Assembly: GCF_029760935.1 (NCBI RefSeq)
Contig: NZ_CP121684.1
Span: 1,736,001 to 1,800,000 of the forward strand
DNA: 64,000 nucleotides
Source: Lysinibacter sp. HNR
GTDB taxonomy: Bacteria > Actinomycetota > Actinomycetes > Actinomycetales > Microbacteriaceae
Direction: 5' to 3'
The notes beneath the pieces are model-generated. The model was not told where the DNA came from and did not search any database. It saw only the letters and a list, made by a program, of their open reading frames with translations. Shown piece after piece: positions 38,281 to 46,575 of the stretch. The first letter of the stretch is position 1. The number at the start of each line of letters is the position of its first letter. The position numbers and the translations under genes were made by a program.

Positions 38281-38322
38281 CTGGCAGCGGCACAGAGGGG
38301 GGGAGAAGTGCACCGCTGCCAG
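38281..38322 (-). promoter_or_regulatory. Stem-loop between cydB and cydD
   Basis: The arms CTGGCAGCGG (38281-38290) and CCGCTGCCAG (38313-38322) are perfectly complementary over 10 bp with a 22-nt loop. It lies 15 bp after the cydB stop within the 217-bp cydB-cydD gap. It is not followed by a T run, so it is more likely an mRNA-stabilising or processing structure that separates cydAB from cydDC levels than a full terminator. Confidence 0.55.
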
Positions 38323-38336
38323 ATCTATTCCTGCAC

Positions 38337-39368
38337 CTAGTGTTTTGGTGCAGCCATGATGGTTTTGCGCGAGATCCGCTTGCGGAACACCCAGTAGGTC
38401 CACGCCTGATAGCCCAGCACAAGCGGGAGCGTTGCAATCGCAACCCACGTCATAAACTCAAGCGTCATCTGCGAGCTAGAAGCCCCCGTGATACTCATGG
38501 AATACGCGGGGTCTGTGCTCGAAATAATAACGTTGGGAAACAGCGCCATAAAGATGGTGAGCAGAGCAAAGGCCATTGTGAAAACATGGAAGGTGAAGGA
38601 AATTCCCTCGCGCCCCTTCAGGTTGGCAAACCAGGCACCGATGAGAGCCACAGCGGCGAGCACAGCAAAGGCTACAACAAAACCGATGGTTTCAGAGTCC
38701 AGGTGCTCAATAATAGTCCAGACCAAGAAAGCGGCTGCCAACACAATGGTGATAAGCCCCATCCGTACGGCAAGCGCGCGCGAGCGCTCGCGAACCTCTC
38801 CCTCGGTTTTCAAGGCGATAAAGGCCAACCCGTGAACGAAGCAGAGCATCATCACGGTTACTCCGCCCAACAGGCTATACGCGTTGAGGAGTGTGAAGAG
38901 GTTACCCGTAAAGATCCATCCGCCCGTCTCAAGCGGTTCAATTGGCACCCCATGAATGAGGTTAGCAAAGGCGGTTCCCCACAGGAGCGGAGGTAGCACC
39001 GAGCCGATGAAGATAAAAGAGTCAAACCACTTCTTCCATCTCTCGCTCTTCCCCTGGTGCCGGTATTCAAAAGAGACACCCCTGAGTATGAGCGCGGCAA
39101 GTATCAGAAGGAGCGCCAGGTAAAAGCCGCTGAACATGGTGGCATACCACTCGGGGAAGGCCGCAAAAAGACAGGCCCCGGCGACGATCAGCCAGGTTTC
39201 GTTCAGGTCCCAGACCGGACCGATGGTGTTGATCACAACACGGCGATCAACATCGTCACGGGAAACAAAGGGAAGGCTGATTCCGACACCAAAATCGAAC
39301 CCGTCAAGTACCAGGTACCCCACGAGGAGTATCCCAACAATAAAGAACCAAATGTATTGAAGTTCCAT
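38337..39368 (-). CDS. cydB: Cytochrome bd ubiquinol/menaquinol oxidase subunit II
   Basis: A 343-residue membrane protein with about eight to nine helices. The N-terminal YLVLDGFDFGVG motif near residue 20 and NETWLIVAGACLFAAFPEWYA near residue 56 are diagnostic of CydB. It forms the oxidase with CydA. The high oxygen affinity of bd oxidases suits low-oxygen growth. It follows cydA by 15 bp. Confidence 0.96.
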   Translation of the reverse strand: MELQYIWFFIVGILLVGYLVLDGFDFGVGISLPFVSRDDVDRRVVINTIGPVWDLNETWLIVAGACLFAAFPEWYATMFSGFYLALLLILAALILRGVSFEYRHQGKSERWKKWFDSFIFIGSVLPPLLWGTAFANLIHGVPIEPLETGGWIFTGNLFTLLNAYSLLGGVTVMMLCFVHGLAFIALKTEGEVRERSRALAVRMGLITIVLAAAFLVWTIIEHLDSETIGFVVAFAVLAAVALIGAWFANLKGREGISFTFHVFTMAFALLTIFMALFPNVIISSTDPAYSMSITGASSSQMTLEFMTWVAIATLPLVLGYQAWTYWVFRKRISRKTIMAAPKH

Positions 39369-39383
39369 CAGCTATTTCTTCTC

Positions 39384-40832
39384 CTAGTAGACCGCGGCGA
39401 AGGTCTTGTGGTCAACGTCTGAGCCGTCTTCGGGCTCTTCAATCTTGGGTGGACCCTCTTTCGCTGCCCTCAGGATAAGCGCAAGCTCAACAACGGCAAG
39501 CCCACCGTATATGAGGGTAAAGACGATAAGTGAGATCAGGACGGTTACCCCCGTGACCCCGGGAGAGACCCCGCTCTCGGTAGTCATGAGGCCAAACACT
39601 ATCCAGGGCTGGCGGCCCATCTCCGTAAAGATCCATCCGACGAGTGAAGCCAGCAGAGGAAGCGGGGCACTCCAGATAGCGAGCCTCCATACCCAGGGCT
39701 TAACCTCGCGGTTCTTACGAGTGAACCAGAGAACAACCACGGAGATCAGAGCGGCAAGTGCCCCAAGACCAATCATCCAGCGGAAAGCCCAGTAGGTAAC
39801 CCAAATGATGGGGGTGAAGTCTCCATTCGCGGGACAGGTCAGTGCTGAGTCTGCCCCACAGAACATCTCGGTGTATTGGGCTTGAAGGTCGTTGATACCC
39901 TCGACGGTGCCGTCAAAAGTGTGTGTGGAGAGGAATGACAGCAGGTAGGGAATACGAATTGAGAAGAGTTCCTGCACCCCGTCTGGTGTCCCAATAGTCA
40001 GTAGGGAGAAGGAGGCGTCCGCCCCGGTGGCAGTCTGATAGAGACCCTCCGCAGCCGCCATTTTCATGGGCTGTGCCTCGACCATGGCCAAGCCGAGTTG
40101 ATCACCGCTCAAAAAGACCCCGACAAAGCCGACGATGTTGGTCCAGAGACCGAAGCGGAGGGCGGTGCGCATTGTTTCAACGTGCTGTTTACGTAAGAGG
40201 TGCCATGCGGCGACCGCAGCAATCACACACGCGGCGAACATAATCGAGGCAAAGATGGTGTGGGGGAACTGCGTAAGCGCTACCGGGTTAGTAAGTATGG
40301 CTCCCATATCGGTGAGCTCCGCGCGCTGAGTCTCCATGTTGAGCTCAAACCCTTGTGGATTTTGCATGAAGGCGTTTGCCGCCAGGATGAAATACGCAGA
40401 CAGGATTGATGCGAGTGAAACCATCCAGATGGATGCAAGATGGAGGCCCTTGGGCAGCCTGTTCCAACCGAATATCCACAAGCCGATGAACGTGGCCTCC
40501 AGGAAGAAGGCGAGCAATCCTTCAATAGCGAGAGGAGCCCCAAAAACGTCACCAACAAACCGTGAGTAGTCGGACCAGTTCATTCCAAACTGGAACTCCT
40601 GCACAATTCCGGTGACTACCCCCATCGCAAAGTTAATCAGGAAGATCTTTCCAAACAGCCTGGTGAGCTGAAGGTATTTAACCTTTCCCGTACGAACCCA
40701 GGCAGTTTGCAAAATAGCGACCAGCAGGGCCATACCTATGGTAAGCGGCACAAATAAGAAGTGATACAGCGTGGTGAGCCCAAACTGCCATCGGGCAAGC
40801 AAGAGCGGGTCTAGTTCAAAGACTACGTTCAA
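39384..40832 (-). CDS. cydA: Cytochrome bd oxidase subunit I
   Basis: About 482 residues with nine membrane helices. LARWQFGLTTLYHFLFVPLTIG near residue 12 carries a heme-ligand His (H24), and GRQPW near residue 400 is the family signature. The Q-loop is short, as in Gram-positive enzymes that use menaquinol. I prefer the TTG at 40832, which has GGAG six bases upstream and gives the usual N-terminus; a GTG at 40940 would add 36 residues of no family match. It is first in the cydABDC operon. Confidence 0.94.
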   Translation of the reverse strand: MNVVFELDPLLLARWQFGLTTLYHFLFVPLTIGMALLVAILQTAWVRTGKVKYLQLTRLFGKIFLINFAMGVVTGIVQEFQFGMNWSDYSRFVGDVFGAPLAIEGLLAFFLEATFIGLWIFGWNRLPKGLHLASIWMVSLASILSAYFILAANAFMQNPQGFELNMETQRAELTDMGAILTNPVALTQFPHTIFASIMFAACVIAAVAAWHLLRKQHVETMRTALRFGLWTNIVGFVGVFLSGDQLGLAMVEAQPMKMAAAEGLYQTATGADASFSLLTIGTPDGVQELFSIRIPYLLSFLSTHTFDGTVEGINDLQAQYTEMFCGADSALTCPANGDFTPIIWVTYWAFRWMIGLGALAALISVVVLWFTRKNREVKPWVWRLAIWSAPLPLLASLVGWIFTEMGRQPWIVFGLMTTESGVSPGVTGVTVLISLIVFTLIYGGLAVVELALILRAAKEGPPKIEEPEDGSDVDHKTFAAVY

Positions 40833-40955
40833 TTCGCACTCCAAAGAGTCGGATTCTTCCCGGCTTAAGGGAGAATTCCTGAGAAAGAATCTAAGGGGAT
40901 GGTCATTCCCGTGATCCTGCTGGCGGTAGTGCTCAGCCACCTACTATTTTACGCT

Positions 40956-40971
40956 TGTCAGTACTTTCACA
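40956..40971 (-). promoter_or_regulatory. Putative Rex operator upstream of cydA
   Basis: On the cydA strand the 16 bases read TGTGAAAGTACTGACA. This matches the actinobacterial Rex box TGTGA-N6-TCACA at nine of the ten conserved positions (TGACA in place of TCACA). Rex senses the NADH/NAD+ ratio and represses cyd operons in Streptomyces. The site is about 125 bp before the chosen cydA start. No rex gene is in the window. Confidence 0.45.
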
Positions 40972-41100
40972 GCTCCATTTAGTTGCAATAGGGTTGCATA
41001 TTTAGACGTCAAGATATATTAAAAGCGAAAGCCGTGCTCGTAGCGAACTAAAGTCGCCACCTGTTTCTCCATCACACCCGCTACCTTCTAGACTAGATTG

Positions 41101-42174
41101 GTGGACTCACCCTCTAGCGCAATCACCCCCACTCCCGATGAGCCCATCCGACCCGTTCTCCTGGCCCGGCTAGAGGACTGGATACACATTGGTCGTTCCC
41201 GTCGAGCCGTCAAACGCGGAAAAGTTCCCACTGTTATTCCCTACATTGGTTATGGCCGCCCTCACTGGATCCGTGTGCTGGGCAGAGTGCTCTACCTCAA
41301 CCCAAAACAAAACCACGTCACGGGTGTTCGTATTGATGAGCAGCAGGCTTCTCGCGTGCGCGGATGGCGCAGCTTTACGAGCGTCCACGTACCCTTCACT
41401 CCCGTCACGGTTGAAGTTGATGGCGTTATTCACGGCGAGGTGATGTCTGATCGTGGCGGAGTTATCGACAGTATCGTGCCGGTTTCCCTCACTCCCGGCT
41501 GGCACAGCATAAAACTCAGTGTGGATGGGCAGGGCGGAAGCGAGTCTCCCGTTTACGTGGTTGATCCCAACACCCACTTTGGAGTCATCTCGGATGTTGA
41601 CGATACCGTAATGATCACGAAGCTTCCCAAACCTTTTGTCGCGGCCTGGAACTCGTTTGTTCGCCACGAGCAGGCGCGGGTACCCACCCCCGGAATGTCG
41701 GTTTTTATCGACCGGCAGGTATCGAATCATCCCGGTACCCCCGTCATCTACCTTTCCACGGGCGCATGGAACGTCGCCCCGACCCTCACCCGGTTTCTCT
41801 CGCGTAATCTCTACCCGATGGGTCCGCTCCTCCTTACCGATTGGGGTCCGACACCCGACCGATGGTTCCGTAGCGGCAGGGAGCATAAGGAACGAGAACT
41901 GCGCCGTATCGCACTTGAGTTCCCCGAGATTAAGTGGCTTCTGATCGGCGACGACGGCCAACACGATGAGGCTCTGTACCACGAGTTTTCGCTGCAGCAC
42001 CCCGACAATGTTTCCACCGTTGCAATTCGTCAACTCACAACGGGTGAAGCGGTCCTTGCGGGCGGGCGAAGCAAGGCAACGCTGCACACCCAAGTGAGTG
42101 GGGTGCCTTGGATTTACGGCCCCGATGGCGCCACCCTCTCCAGCGAAATGGAGAAGATCCAGCGGGAGCCATAA
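41101..42174 (+). CDS. App1-family (DUF2183) phosphatase
   Basis: About 357 residues. The App1 phosphatidate-phosphatase-like catalytic region begins with SDVDDTVMITKLPKPF near residue 165, a HAD-like DxDxT motif. YLSTGAWNVAPTLTRFL and LIGDDGQHDEALYHEF follow near residues 222 and 280. The N-terminal 150 residues form a beta-rich domain with VPFTPVTVEVDG-type strands. In yeast App1 dephosphorylates phosphatidic acid; the bacterial substrate is unknown. I chose the GTG at 41101; a TTG one codon earlier is possible. No strong ribosome-binding site is visible. Confidence 0.87.
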   Translation: MDSPSSAITPTPDEPIRPVLLARLEDWIHIGRSRRAVKRGKVPTVIPYIGYGRPHWIRVLGRVLYLNPKQNHVTGVRIDEQQASRVRGWRSFTSVHVPFTPVTVEVDGVIHGEVMSDRGGVIDSIVPVSLTPGWHSIKLSVDGQGGSESPVYVVDPNTHFGVISDVDDTVMITKLPKPFVAAWNSFVRHEQARVPTPGMSVFIDRQVSNHPGTPVIYLSTGAWNVAPTLTRFLSRNLYPMGPLLLTDWGPTPDRWFRSGREHKERELRRIALEFPEIKWLLIGDDGQHDEALYHEFSLQHPDNVSTVAIRQLTTGEAVLAGGRSKATLHTQVSGVPWIYGPDGATLSSEMEKIQREP

Positions 42175-42236
42175 TGCCCTCAGGTCTCGGTTCGTGAGAG
42201 CATTTCCACATCCACACACGGCAGTAATCTAGAGGT

Positions 42237-43319
42237 ATGGCAACCGTAAGTTTCCGAGCATCTCGGCGAGAACCGGCCGTGCAGGCCGCTAAGACCATGA
42301 TTGCAATGCTCACAGCCTGGTTTGTCTGTGGGGCCATAATCCCCGATCAGGCACCCATATTTGGGGCTATTGCGGCCCTGCTCTGCGTGCAACCCAACGT
42401 GGCCCAGTCCCTCACCAAGGGGGTGGAGCGTGTGAGCGGTGTTGTGCTCGGCGTTGCTGTAGCCTATGTGGTTGTCTTGCTCTTTGGAACCCCCGACTGG
42501 CTCTTTATCCTCGCTATTGTTCTCTCGGTTACTGCGGGGTGGGCTCTGCGGATGAGCACGACCTCCGCCAACCAGGTTGCCATCACCGCGATACTCGTTC
42601 TTGCGTTGGGCGGACAGAACGCCGACTATGCGCTGGGACGAATTTTTGAGACCCTTCTGGGTGCCGCCATCGGAATCACGATCAATGCGCTCATCGCTGC
42701 TCCGATCAAAATCACCCCCGCACACATTGGAATTCGCACTCTCGGCTACGACGCCTCGCTGTGCCTAGATCGCCTCTCAGAAGCACTGTCTGAGCCGCGA
42801 GATGATGAGTGGCTGAGCACCATGCTTGAGGAAACCCGCAAAATAGTTGATCGCCGTGAGAAGGTTCGCGATCTGGTTGGTTCTGCACGCGAGAGTCTCG
42901 CCCTTAATCCAAGAAGCAGTCGGCACCGCAATCAGCTCGAAGAGGACGCCGAGCTGATGCGGCGGCTCAGCCCCATCATCACCCAGGTTTCAGGGATGAC
43001 ACGGGCTCTTCACGATAACTACTCACCCGCGCTCATTGACGATCCCACCGTACACGGACTCGCCGAAGAGTGTCGGCGCGCCGCCCACGATCTACGGCGG
43101 ATATCGCAGATCAGAGAGGATCTTCACACAGAAGACACCCCGATCACCTCACAGCTTCCCGCGCTAACCTCGCCACTATCCGTGGTACGCCCCAACCCGC
43201 ACCACTGGATCCTTATCGGCTCTCTTCTGGAAGATTTGCGCCGAGTACGCGAGGGAATAGTAGAGGTGAGCGAACAGCTCAAAGAAGCTGAACCTCAGAG
43301 AAAGCAAAAGCCTGAGTGA
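42237..43319 (+). CDS. FUSC/aromatic acid exporter family membrane protein
   Basis: A 360-residue protein. About six membrane helices in the first 170 residues match the FUSC/ArAE pattern (AAKTMIAMLTAWFVCGAIIPDQAP, PIFGAIAALLCVQPNVAQSL, and RIFETLLGAAIGITINALI). The second half is a cytoplasmic coiled-coil-like helical domain rich in Arg and Glu. Relatives export aromatic acids or fusaric acid, but no substrate is shown here. It lies 62 bp after the App1 gene on the same strand, and a strong hairpin overlaps its stop codon. Confidence 0.85.
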   Translation: MATVSFRASRREPAVQAAKTMIAMLTAWFVCGAIIPDQAPIFGAIAALLCVQPNVAQSLTKGVERVSGVVLGVAVAYVVVLLFGTPDWLFILAIVLSVTAGWALRMSTTSANQVAITAILVLALGGQNADYALGRIFETLLGAAIGITINALIAAPIKITPAHIGIRTLGYDASLCLDRLSEALSEPRDDEWLSTMLEETRKIVDRREKVRDLVGSARESLALNPRSSRHRNQLEEDAELMRRLSPIITQVSGMTRALHDNYSPALIDDPTVHGLAEECRRAAHDLRRISQIREDLHTEDTPITSQLPALTSPLSVVRPNPHHWILIGSLLEDLRRVREGIVEVSEQLKEAEPQRKQKPE

Positions 43320-43348
43320 CCCTCCCCCCGGTGGATCACTCAGGCTTT
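43307..43348. terminator. Bidirectional terminator overlapping the FUSC gene stop
   Basis: Two perfectly complementary 13-bp arms, AAAGCCTGAGTGA (43307-43319) and TCACTCAGGCTTT (43336-43348), enclose a 16-nt C/G-rich loop. The 5' arm includes the stop codon of the plus-strand gene. A/T runs flank both sides, so it can also serve the convergent yceI transcript. Confidence 0.8.
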
Positions 43349-43473
43349 AACTAGACTAATGTATCTCGCGACCATGTTCCAGTTGCCCATATGTTTCCTC
43401 AGAAACATTCAGGCTTTACACAGCAAAATCTGCGTAAAAACCAGAGCTTCCCAACCGTAGAGAACGCGTCTAT

Positions 43474-44034
43474 TTAGGCGTTAAGCGCAGCCTGAATATC
43501 CAGCGTAATAGTAACGTCTGCACCCAGCAAAAAGCCACCGGCCTCAAGCGGCGCGTTCCAGGTAAGACCGAAACTTTCGCGCTTAACCACGGTCGTGGCA
43601 GTGAATCCTGCCTTGTAATTACCGTAGGGGTCGGTTCCAAAACCACCAAAGTCGAAGTCGAAAGTTACCGGGAGGGTAGTTCCCTTGATGGTGAGTTCAC
43701 CATCAACCTTGAACTCTCCACCTTCGTGACGTGCTCCGGTGGACGTAAAAGTGATGTGCGGGAACTGTTCAGCGTCGAAGAAATCTCCTGTGCGCAGGTG
43801 CCCATCACGATTGGACTCGTTGGTGTTAATGGATACTACCTCGGCAGAGGCGGTCACGGTGGATTCCAAGGGGTTTTCGGCAGTCACGAAAGTAGCGTCA
43901 AAGTTTTCAAACTTTCCCTTTACCTTGCTGATGGCGAGGTGGCGGATGCTGAAGCTAATTTCGCTGTGGGTGGGGTCGATACTCCACGTTCCAGCCTTGT
44001 AGCCGGGAATAGAAGATGCAAGGGCGGCACTCAT
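43474..44034 (-). CDS. YceI family lipocalin-like protein
   Basis: A 186-residue protein of the YceI family, a lipocalin-like beta barrel that binds long isoprenoids such as polyprenyl quinones. Motifs are GTWSIDPTHSEISFSIRHLA near residue 15, FDAEQFPHITFTST near residue 86, and a C-terminal DVTITLDIQAAL. There is no signal peptide, so it is cytoplasmic, unlike the periplasmic E. coli form. AGGAGAC precedes the ATG. The promoter upstream has a palindrome between -35 and -10. Confidence 0.93.
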   Translation of the reverse strand: MSAALASSIPGYKAGTWSIDPTHSEISFSIRHLAISKVKGKFENFDATFVTAENPLESTVTASAEVVSINTNESNRDGHLRTGDFFDAEQFPHITFTSTGARHEGGEFKVDGELTIKGTTLPVTFDFDFGGFGTDPYGNYKAGFTATTVVKRESFGLTWNAPLEAGGFLLGADVTITLDIQAALNA

Positions 44035-44076
44035 AAAAGTCTCCTAGATAAAAAAGTTGAACCTTGTACTAAAGAG

Positions 44077-44107
44077 AGTCTAGCAACTACTTGTAATTTC
44101 AAGTCAA
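44077..44107 (-). promoter_or_regulatory. Putative yceI promoter with MerR-style spacer palindrome
   Basis: On the yceI strand TTGACT (44107-44102) and TAGACT (44082-44077) are separated by 19 bp, longer than the usual 17. The 16-bp inverted repeat ACTTG-AAATTA-CAAGT (44104-44089) spans the -35 edge and spacer. A 19-bp spacer with a CTTGAA-type dyad is the architecture of promoters activated by MerR-family regulators. A MarR-type repressor is the alternative. No regulator gene is adjacent. Confidence 0.5.
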
Positions 44108-44149
44108 ATTTATTTCAATATTTAACAAAATCTTTTAACCGGGCCGCAA

Positions 44150-45211
44150 TTATTTCTGACACTCTACGCACCAGTACAACTTTCGAGTCGCCATCTCTTC
44201 AAGGACAATGTTGGTCCCACACCTGCGACAGGGCAGCCCCTCACGCTTATACACCCAGTGCCTATCGTCACGGTTAGCCATGGCAAGCGTATAGCTCTCC
44301 GGATCAAGATCGTCCATAGTCATCATCTGCCCCAAGCGCACTCCCACCGATAACAGATGCACCCAGTCAACCCACAGGTCATGAAGCTGCTCATGAGTCA
44401 GATTTTTTGCGGGCGTGTGCGGGTTAATACCGGCCCGAAACAAGATTTCAGCGCGATATACGTTACCAATACCGCTCACTACCGCCTGATCCATCAAAAC
44501 AGCCCCGATAGGCCGTGAGGTCTTAGACACCCTCTCAATAAAGGTACGCTCCGCACCCTGCGAGCTATCGTTCTCCGGGTCTGGTCCCAGCCGATCGATA
44601 ACGGCCTGGATCTCTGCGGGCGTTGCCAATTCACACACCGTTGGCCCCCGGAGATCAGCCACAGTCTTCTCCGTAAGTATCCGAACCCGTACCGCACCCA
44701 CCGGTGGTGGCGGAAAGGCCACCTCTGATTGCGAAACGGTATCGTATTCGGCCATGCGCATCCGGGCGATAGTGACCGAGGCACCGCTCACACGCGAGCG
44801 ACGCGGAGCACCAATACTCGATACGGAATCTTCGGCCGCACTATCGGCGGCATCTCCTCCCGCCGGGGTGAGAGGTACCCCACCCCGATCGGCGGCAGCG
44901 CCCGCAACAGTACCAGCCTGGTTAGTCTGACCCATTCGACCCGCAGCGCTGGCAATAGTGTCATCCACCAGAATCTCGCCCGCAAAATCCCACGCACCGT
45001 AAATGCCCAGGTGAACTCGCAGCCACCGATCACTCTCGAATTCAAGAAACATCTGCTTACCCACGGCTTTTGCCTCCACCATGCGCAACCCATCAAGCTG
45101 AGCCGCACCCTGTGCAAAACGTCCCTGCGGGGAGGATACCCGACAGATCTGACCCACAAAGTTACGCCGAAACTGACGCGCAATACGGTGTACGGAATGG
45201 CCCTCTGGCAT
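44150..45211 (-). CDS. Fpg/Nei family DNA glycosylase (endonuclease VIII-like)
   Basis: A 353-residue base-excision repair enzyme. The N-terminal PEGHSVHR motif supplies the catalytic Pro2 and Glu3. VSGIGNVYRAEILFRAGINPHTP near residue 240 is the helix-two-turn-helix, and the C-terminal zinc finger has CRRCG...CVEC near residues 330-350. PEGHS, in place of the PELPEV of Fpg, points to Nei (oxidised pyrimidines). A low-complexity Ala/Gly/Asp-rich insertion of about 60 residues (about 80-140) lies inside the N-terminal beta domain. It is downstream of rpiB, as in mycobacteria (nei2 beside rpiB). Confidence 0.92.
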   Translation of the reverse strand: MPEGHSVHRIARQFRRNFVGQICRVSSPQGRFAQGAAQLDGLRMVEAKAVGKQMFLEFESDRWLRVHLGIYGAWDFAGEILVDDTIASAAGRMGQTNQAGTVAGAAADRGGVPLTPAGGDAADSAAEDSVSSIGAPRRSRVSGASVTIARMRMAEYDTVSQSEVAFPPPPVGAVRVRILTEKTVADLRGPTVCELATPAEIQAVIDRLGPDPENDSSQGAERTFIERVSKTSRPIGAVLMDQAVVSGIGNVYRAEILFRAGINPHTPAKNLTHEQLHDLWVDWVHLLSVGVRLGQMMTMDDLDPESYTLAMANRDDRHWVYKREGLPCRRCGTNIVLEEMATRKLYWCVECQK

Positions 45212-45313
45212 GTGAACTAGCCCTCAATTATTAAAAATACTGCCGCAGTTACTGATTTATCGACCACTACGGCTGGCCGAACGCCAACCGTTAGTGAATG
45301 CTCAACCGGGAGG

Positions 45314-45814
45314 TTACTCATCACCGGAGTCAATGTATTTACCGGAGATAGCACCGGTTGTTTCATACTCTGCCAACTGTGCGATTCGTCGCACGTGACG
45401 CTCATCATGTGAAAACGGCTCCGCAATAAAGGCATCAATAAAGGAAACAGCCTCCTCCACCGTGTGCTGCCTGGCACCGATCGAAATAACGTTTGCATCG
45501 TTGTGCTCCCGGGCAAGACGCGCCGTACTCAGATTCCACACAAGGGCGGCGCGGGCACCACGAACCTTGTTTGCCGCAATCTGTTCGCCATTACCCGAAC
45601 CGCCAAAGACAACACCCAGAGCCTCTACTCCCCGTGTCTGATCTGCCACGGTAGCCCTGGCCGCGTTGATGCAAAACGACGGATAGTCGTCAAGCGGATC
45701 GTATGCGGTCGGCCCGTGGTCGATAACCTCGTGGCCTGCATCCGCGAGATGTCGCTGCAAAAACTCGCTGAACTCAAGGCCCGCGTGATCGGTGGCAATA
45801 TGAATACGCATCAA
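45314..45814 (-). CDS. rpiB: Ribose-5-phosphate isomerase B
   Basis: A 166-residue RpiB/LacAB-family isomerase that interconverts ribulose 5-phosphate and ribose 5-phosphate. The N-terminal HIATDHAGLEF motif and GVVFGGSGNGEQIAANKV near residue 70 are typical. In the latter, the residue that is a catalytic Cys in the E. coli enzyme is Ser, as in actinobacterial enzymes that use Glu. It lies between the DsbA-like and nei genes on the same strand, the order known from Mycobacterium. Confidence 0.95.
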   Translation of the reverse strand: MMRIHIATDHAGLEFSEFLQRHLADAGHEVIDHGPTAYDPLDDYPSFCINAARATVADQTRGVEALGVVFGGSGNGEQIAANKVRGARAALVWNLSTARLAREHNDANVISIGARQHTVEEAVSFIDAFIAEPFSHDERHVRRIAQLAEYETTGAISGKYIDSGDE

Positions 45815-45894
45815 GTAATCCTTCTACTTCGTGAAAATATGCGGTACTGACGAGGTTCTGTAATAATCGTGAGGCACGGCTATCAGGACTTCAT

Positions 45895-46494
45895 TTAAAA
45901 GATCGGGTCTGCCGTGCGGGTCCGCTTAATCTCAAAGAAACCCTCATAGTCGGCCACGGCAACAACACCGTCCCAAAGCTTGAGAGCCTCTTCACCCGTG
46001 GGGGCGGGAGAGATAACCGGACCAAAAAAGGCGGTGCCGTTCACCGAGATAACCGGGGTTCCTACGTCTTCGCCCACACGATTGATGCCGTCAAAGTGGC
46101 TTTCTCGTAATTGGAAATCGTAGTCCTCGGTATCAGCTAACCGCGCAGCCTCCTCCTGCAGTCCGGCCTCCACTACCGATTCGACAATAATCGCGTTCCA
46201 ATCCTTGCGCGATTGGGGGTGGATACGCGTGCCCAGCGCATCGTAGAGTGGCTTCACGTAGGCGCTGCCATACTCCTCTTTGACCCCCGCGACAAGGCGA
46301 GTAAGGCGCATTGCTCGGGGGAAGAAAGCACGATACTCCGGCGATACCTCTTTATCCTCGTTCAGAATAGCCAGGCTCATTATCTTCCAGCTAACGTCAA
46401 GATCACGCTGAGCTGCCACGGTATCGACCCAACGGCTTGCCATCCAAGCCCAGGGACAGGAAGGATCAAACCAAAATTCAACGCGGGTTGTCAT
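45895..46494 (-). CDS. DsbA-family thioredoxin-fold protein (mycothiol-dependent nitroreductase-like) with CPWA motif
   Basis: A 199-residue protein if started at the ATG 46494; a longer frame has no family match upstream. It closely follows the actinobacterial Rv2466c-type mycothiol oxidoreductase layout: FDPSCPWAWMASRW at residues 9-22, MSLAILNEDKEVSPEYR, RIHPQSRKDW, GEDVGTPVISVNGTAFFGPV and FFEIKRTRTADP. Relatives have a CPWC active site. Here the second Cys is Ala (C13, A16), giving a monothiol form that can form mixed disulfides but cannot resolve them internally. It is next to rpiB and near pepN and globin, the conserved neighbourhood. Confidence 0.9.
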   Translation of the reverse strand: MTTRVEFWFDPSCPWAWMASRWVDTVAAQRDLDVSWKIMSLAILNEDKEVSPEYRAFFPRAMRLTRLVAGVKEEYGSAYVKPLYDALGTRIHPQSRKDWNAIIVESVVEAGLQEEAARLADTEDYDFQLRESHFDGINRVGEDVGTPVISVNGTAFFGPVISPAPTGEEALKLWDGVVAVADYEGFFEIKRTRTADPIF

Positions 46495-46575
46495 GCACTC
46501 AAGCTTAGACGAAAAATACCGTGAATCGGCCTCCGGCGGATAATCGCGTGCTGCCGGGTGGCCCCGTCTCAACGT

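Noticed and set aside
41170-42219. 349-residue minus-strand frame opposite the App1-type gene
   Set aside because: The plus-strand frame has clear App1 motifs; the antisense translation has none.
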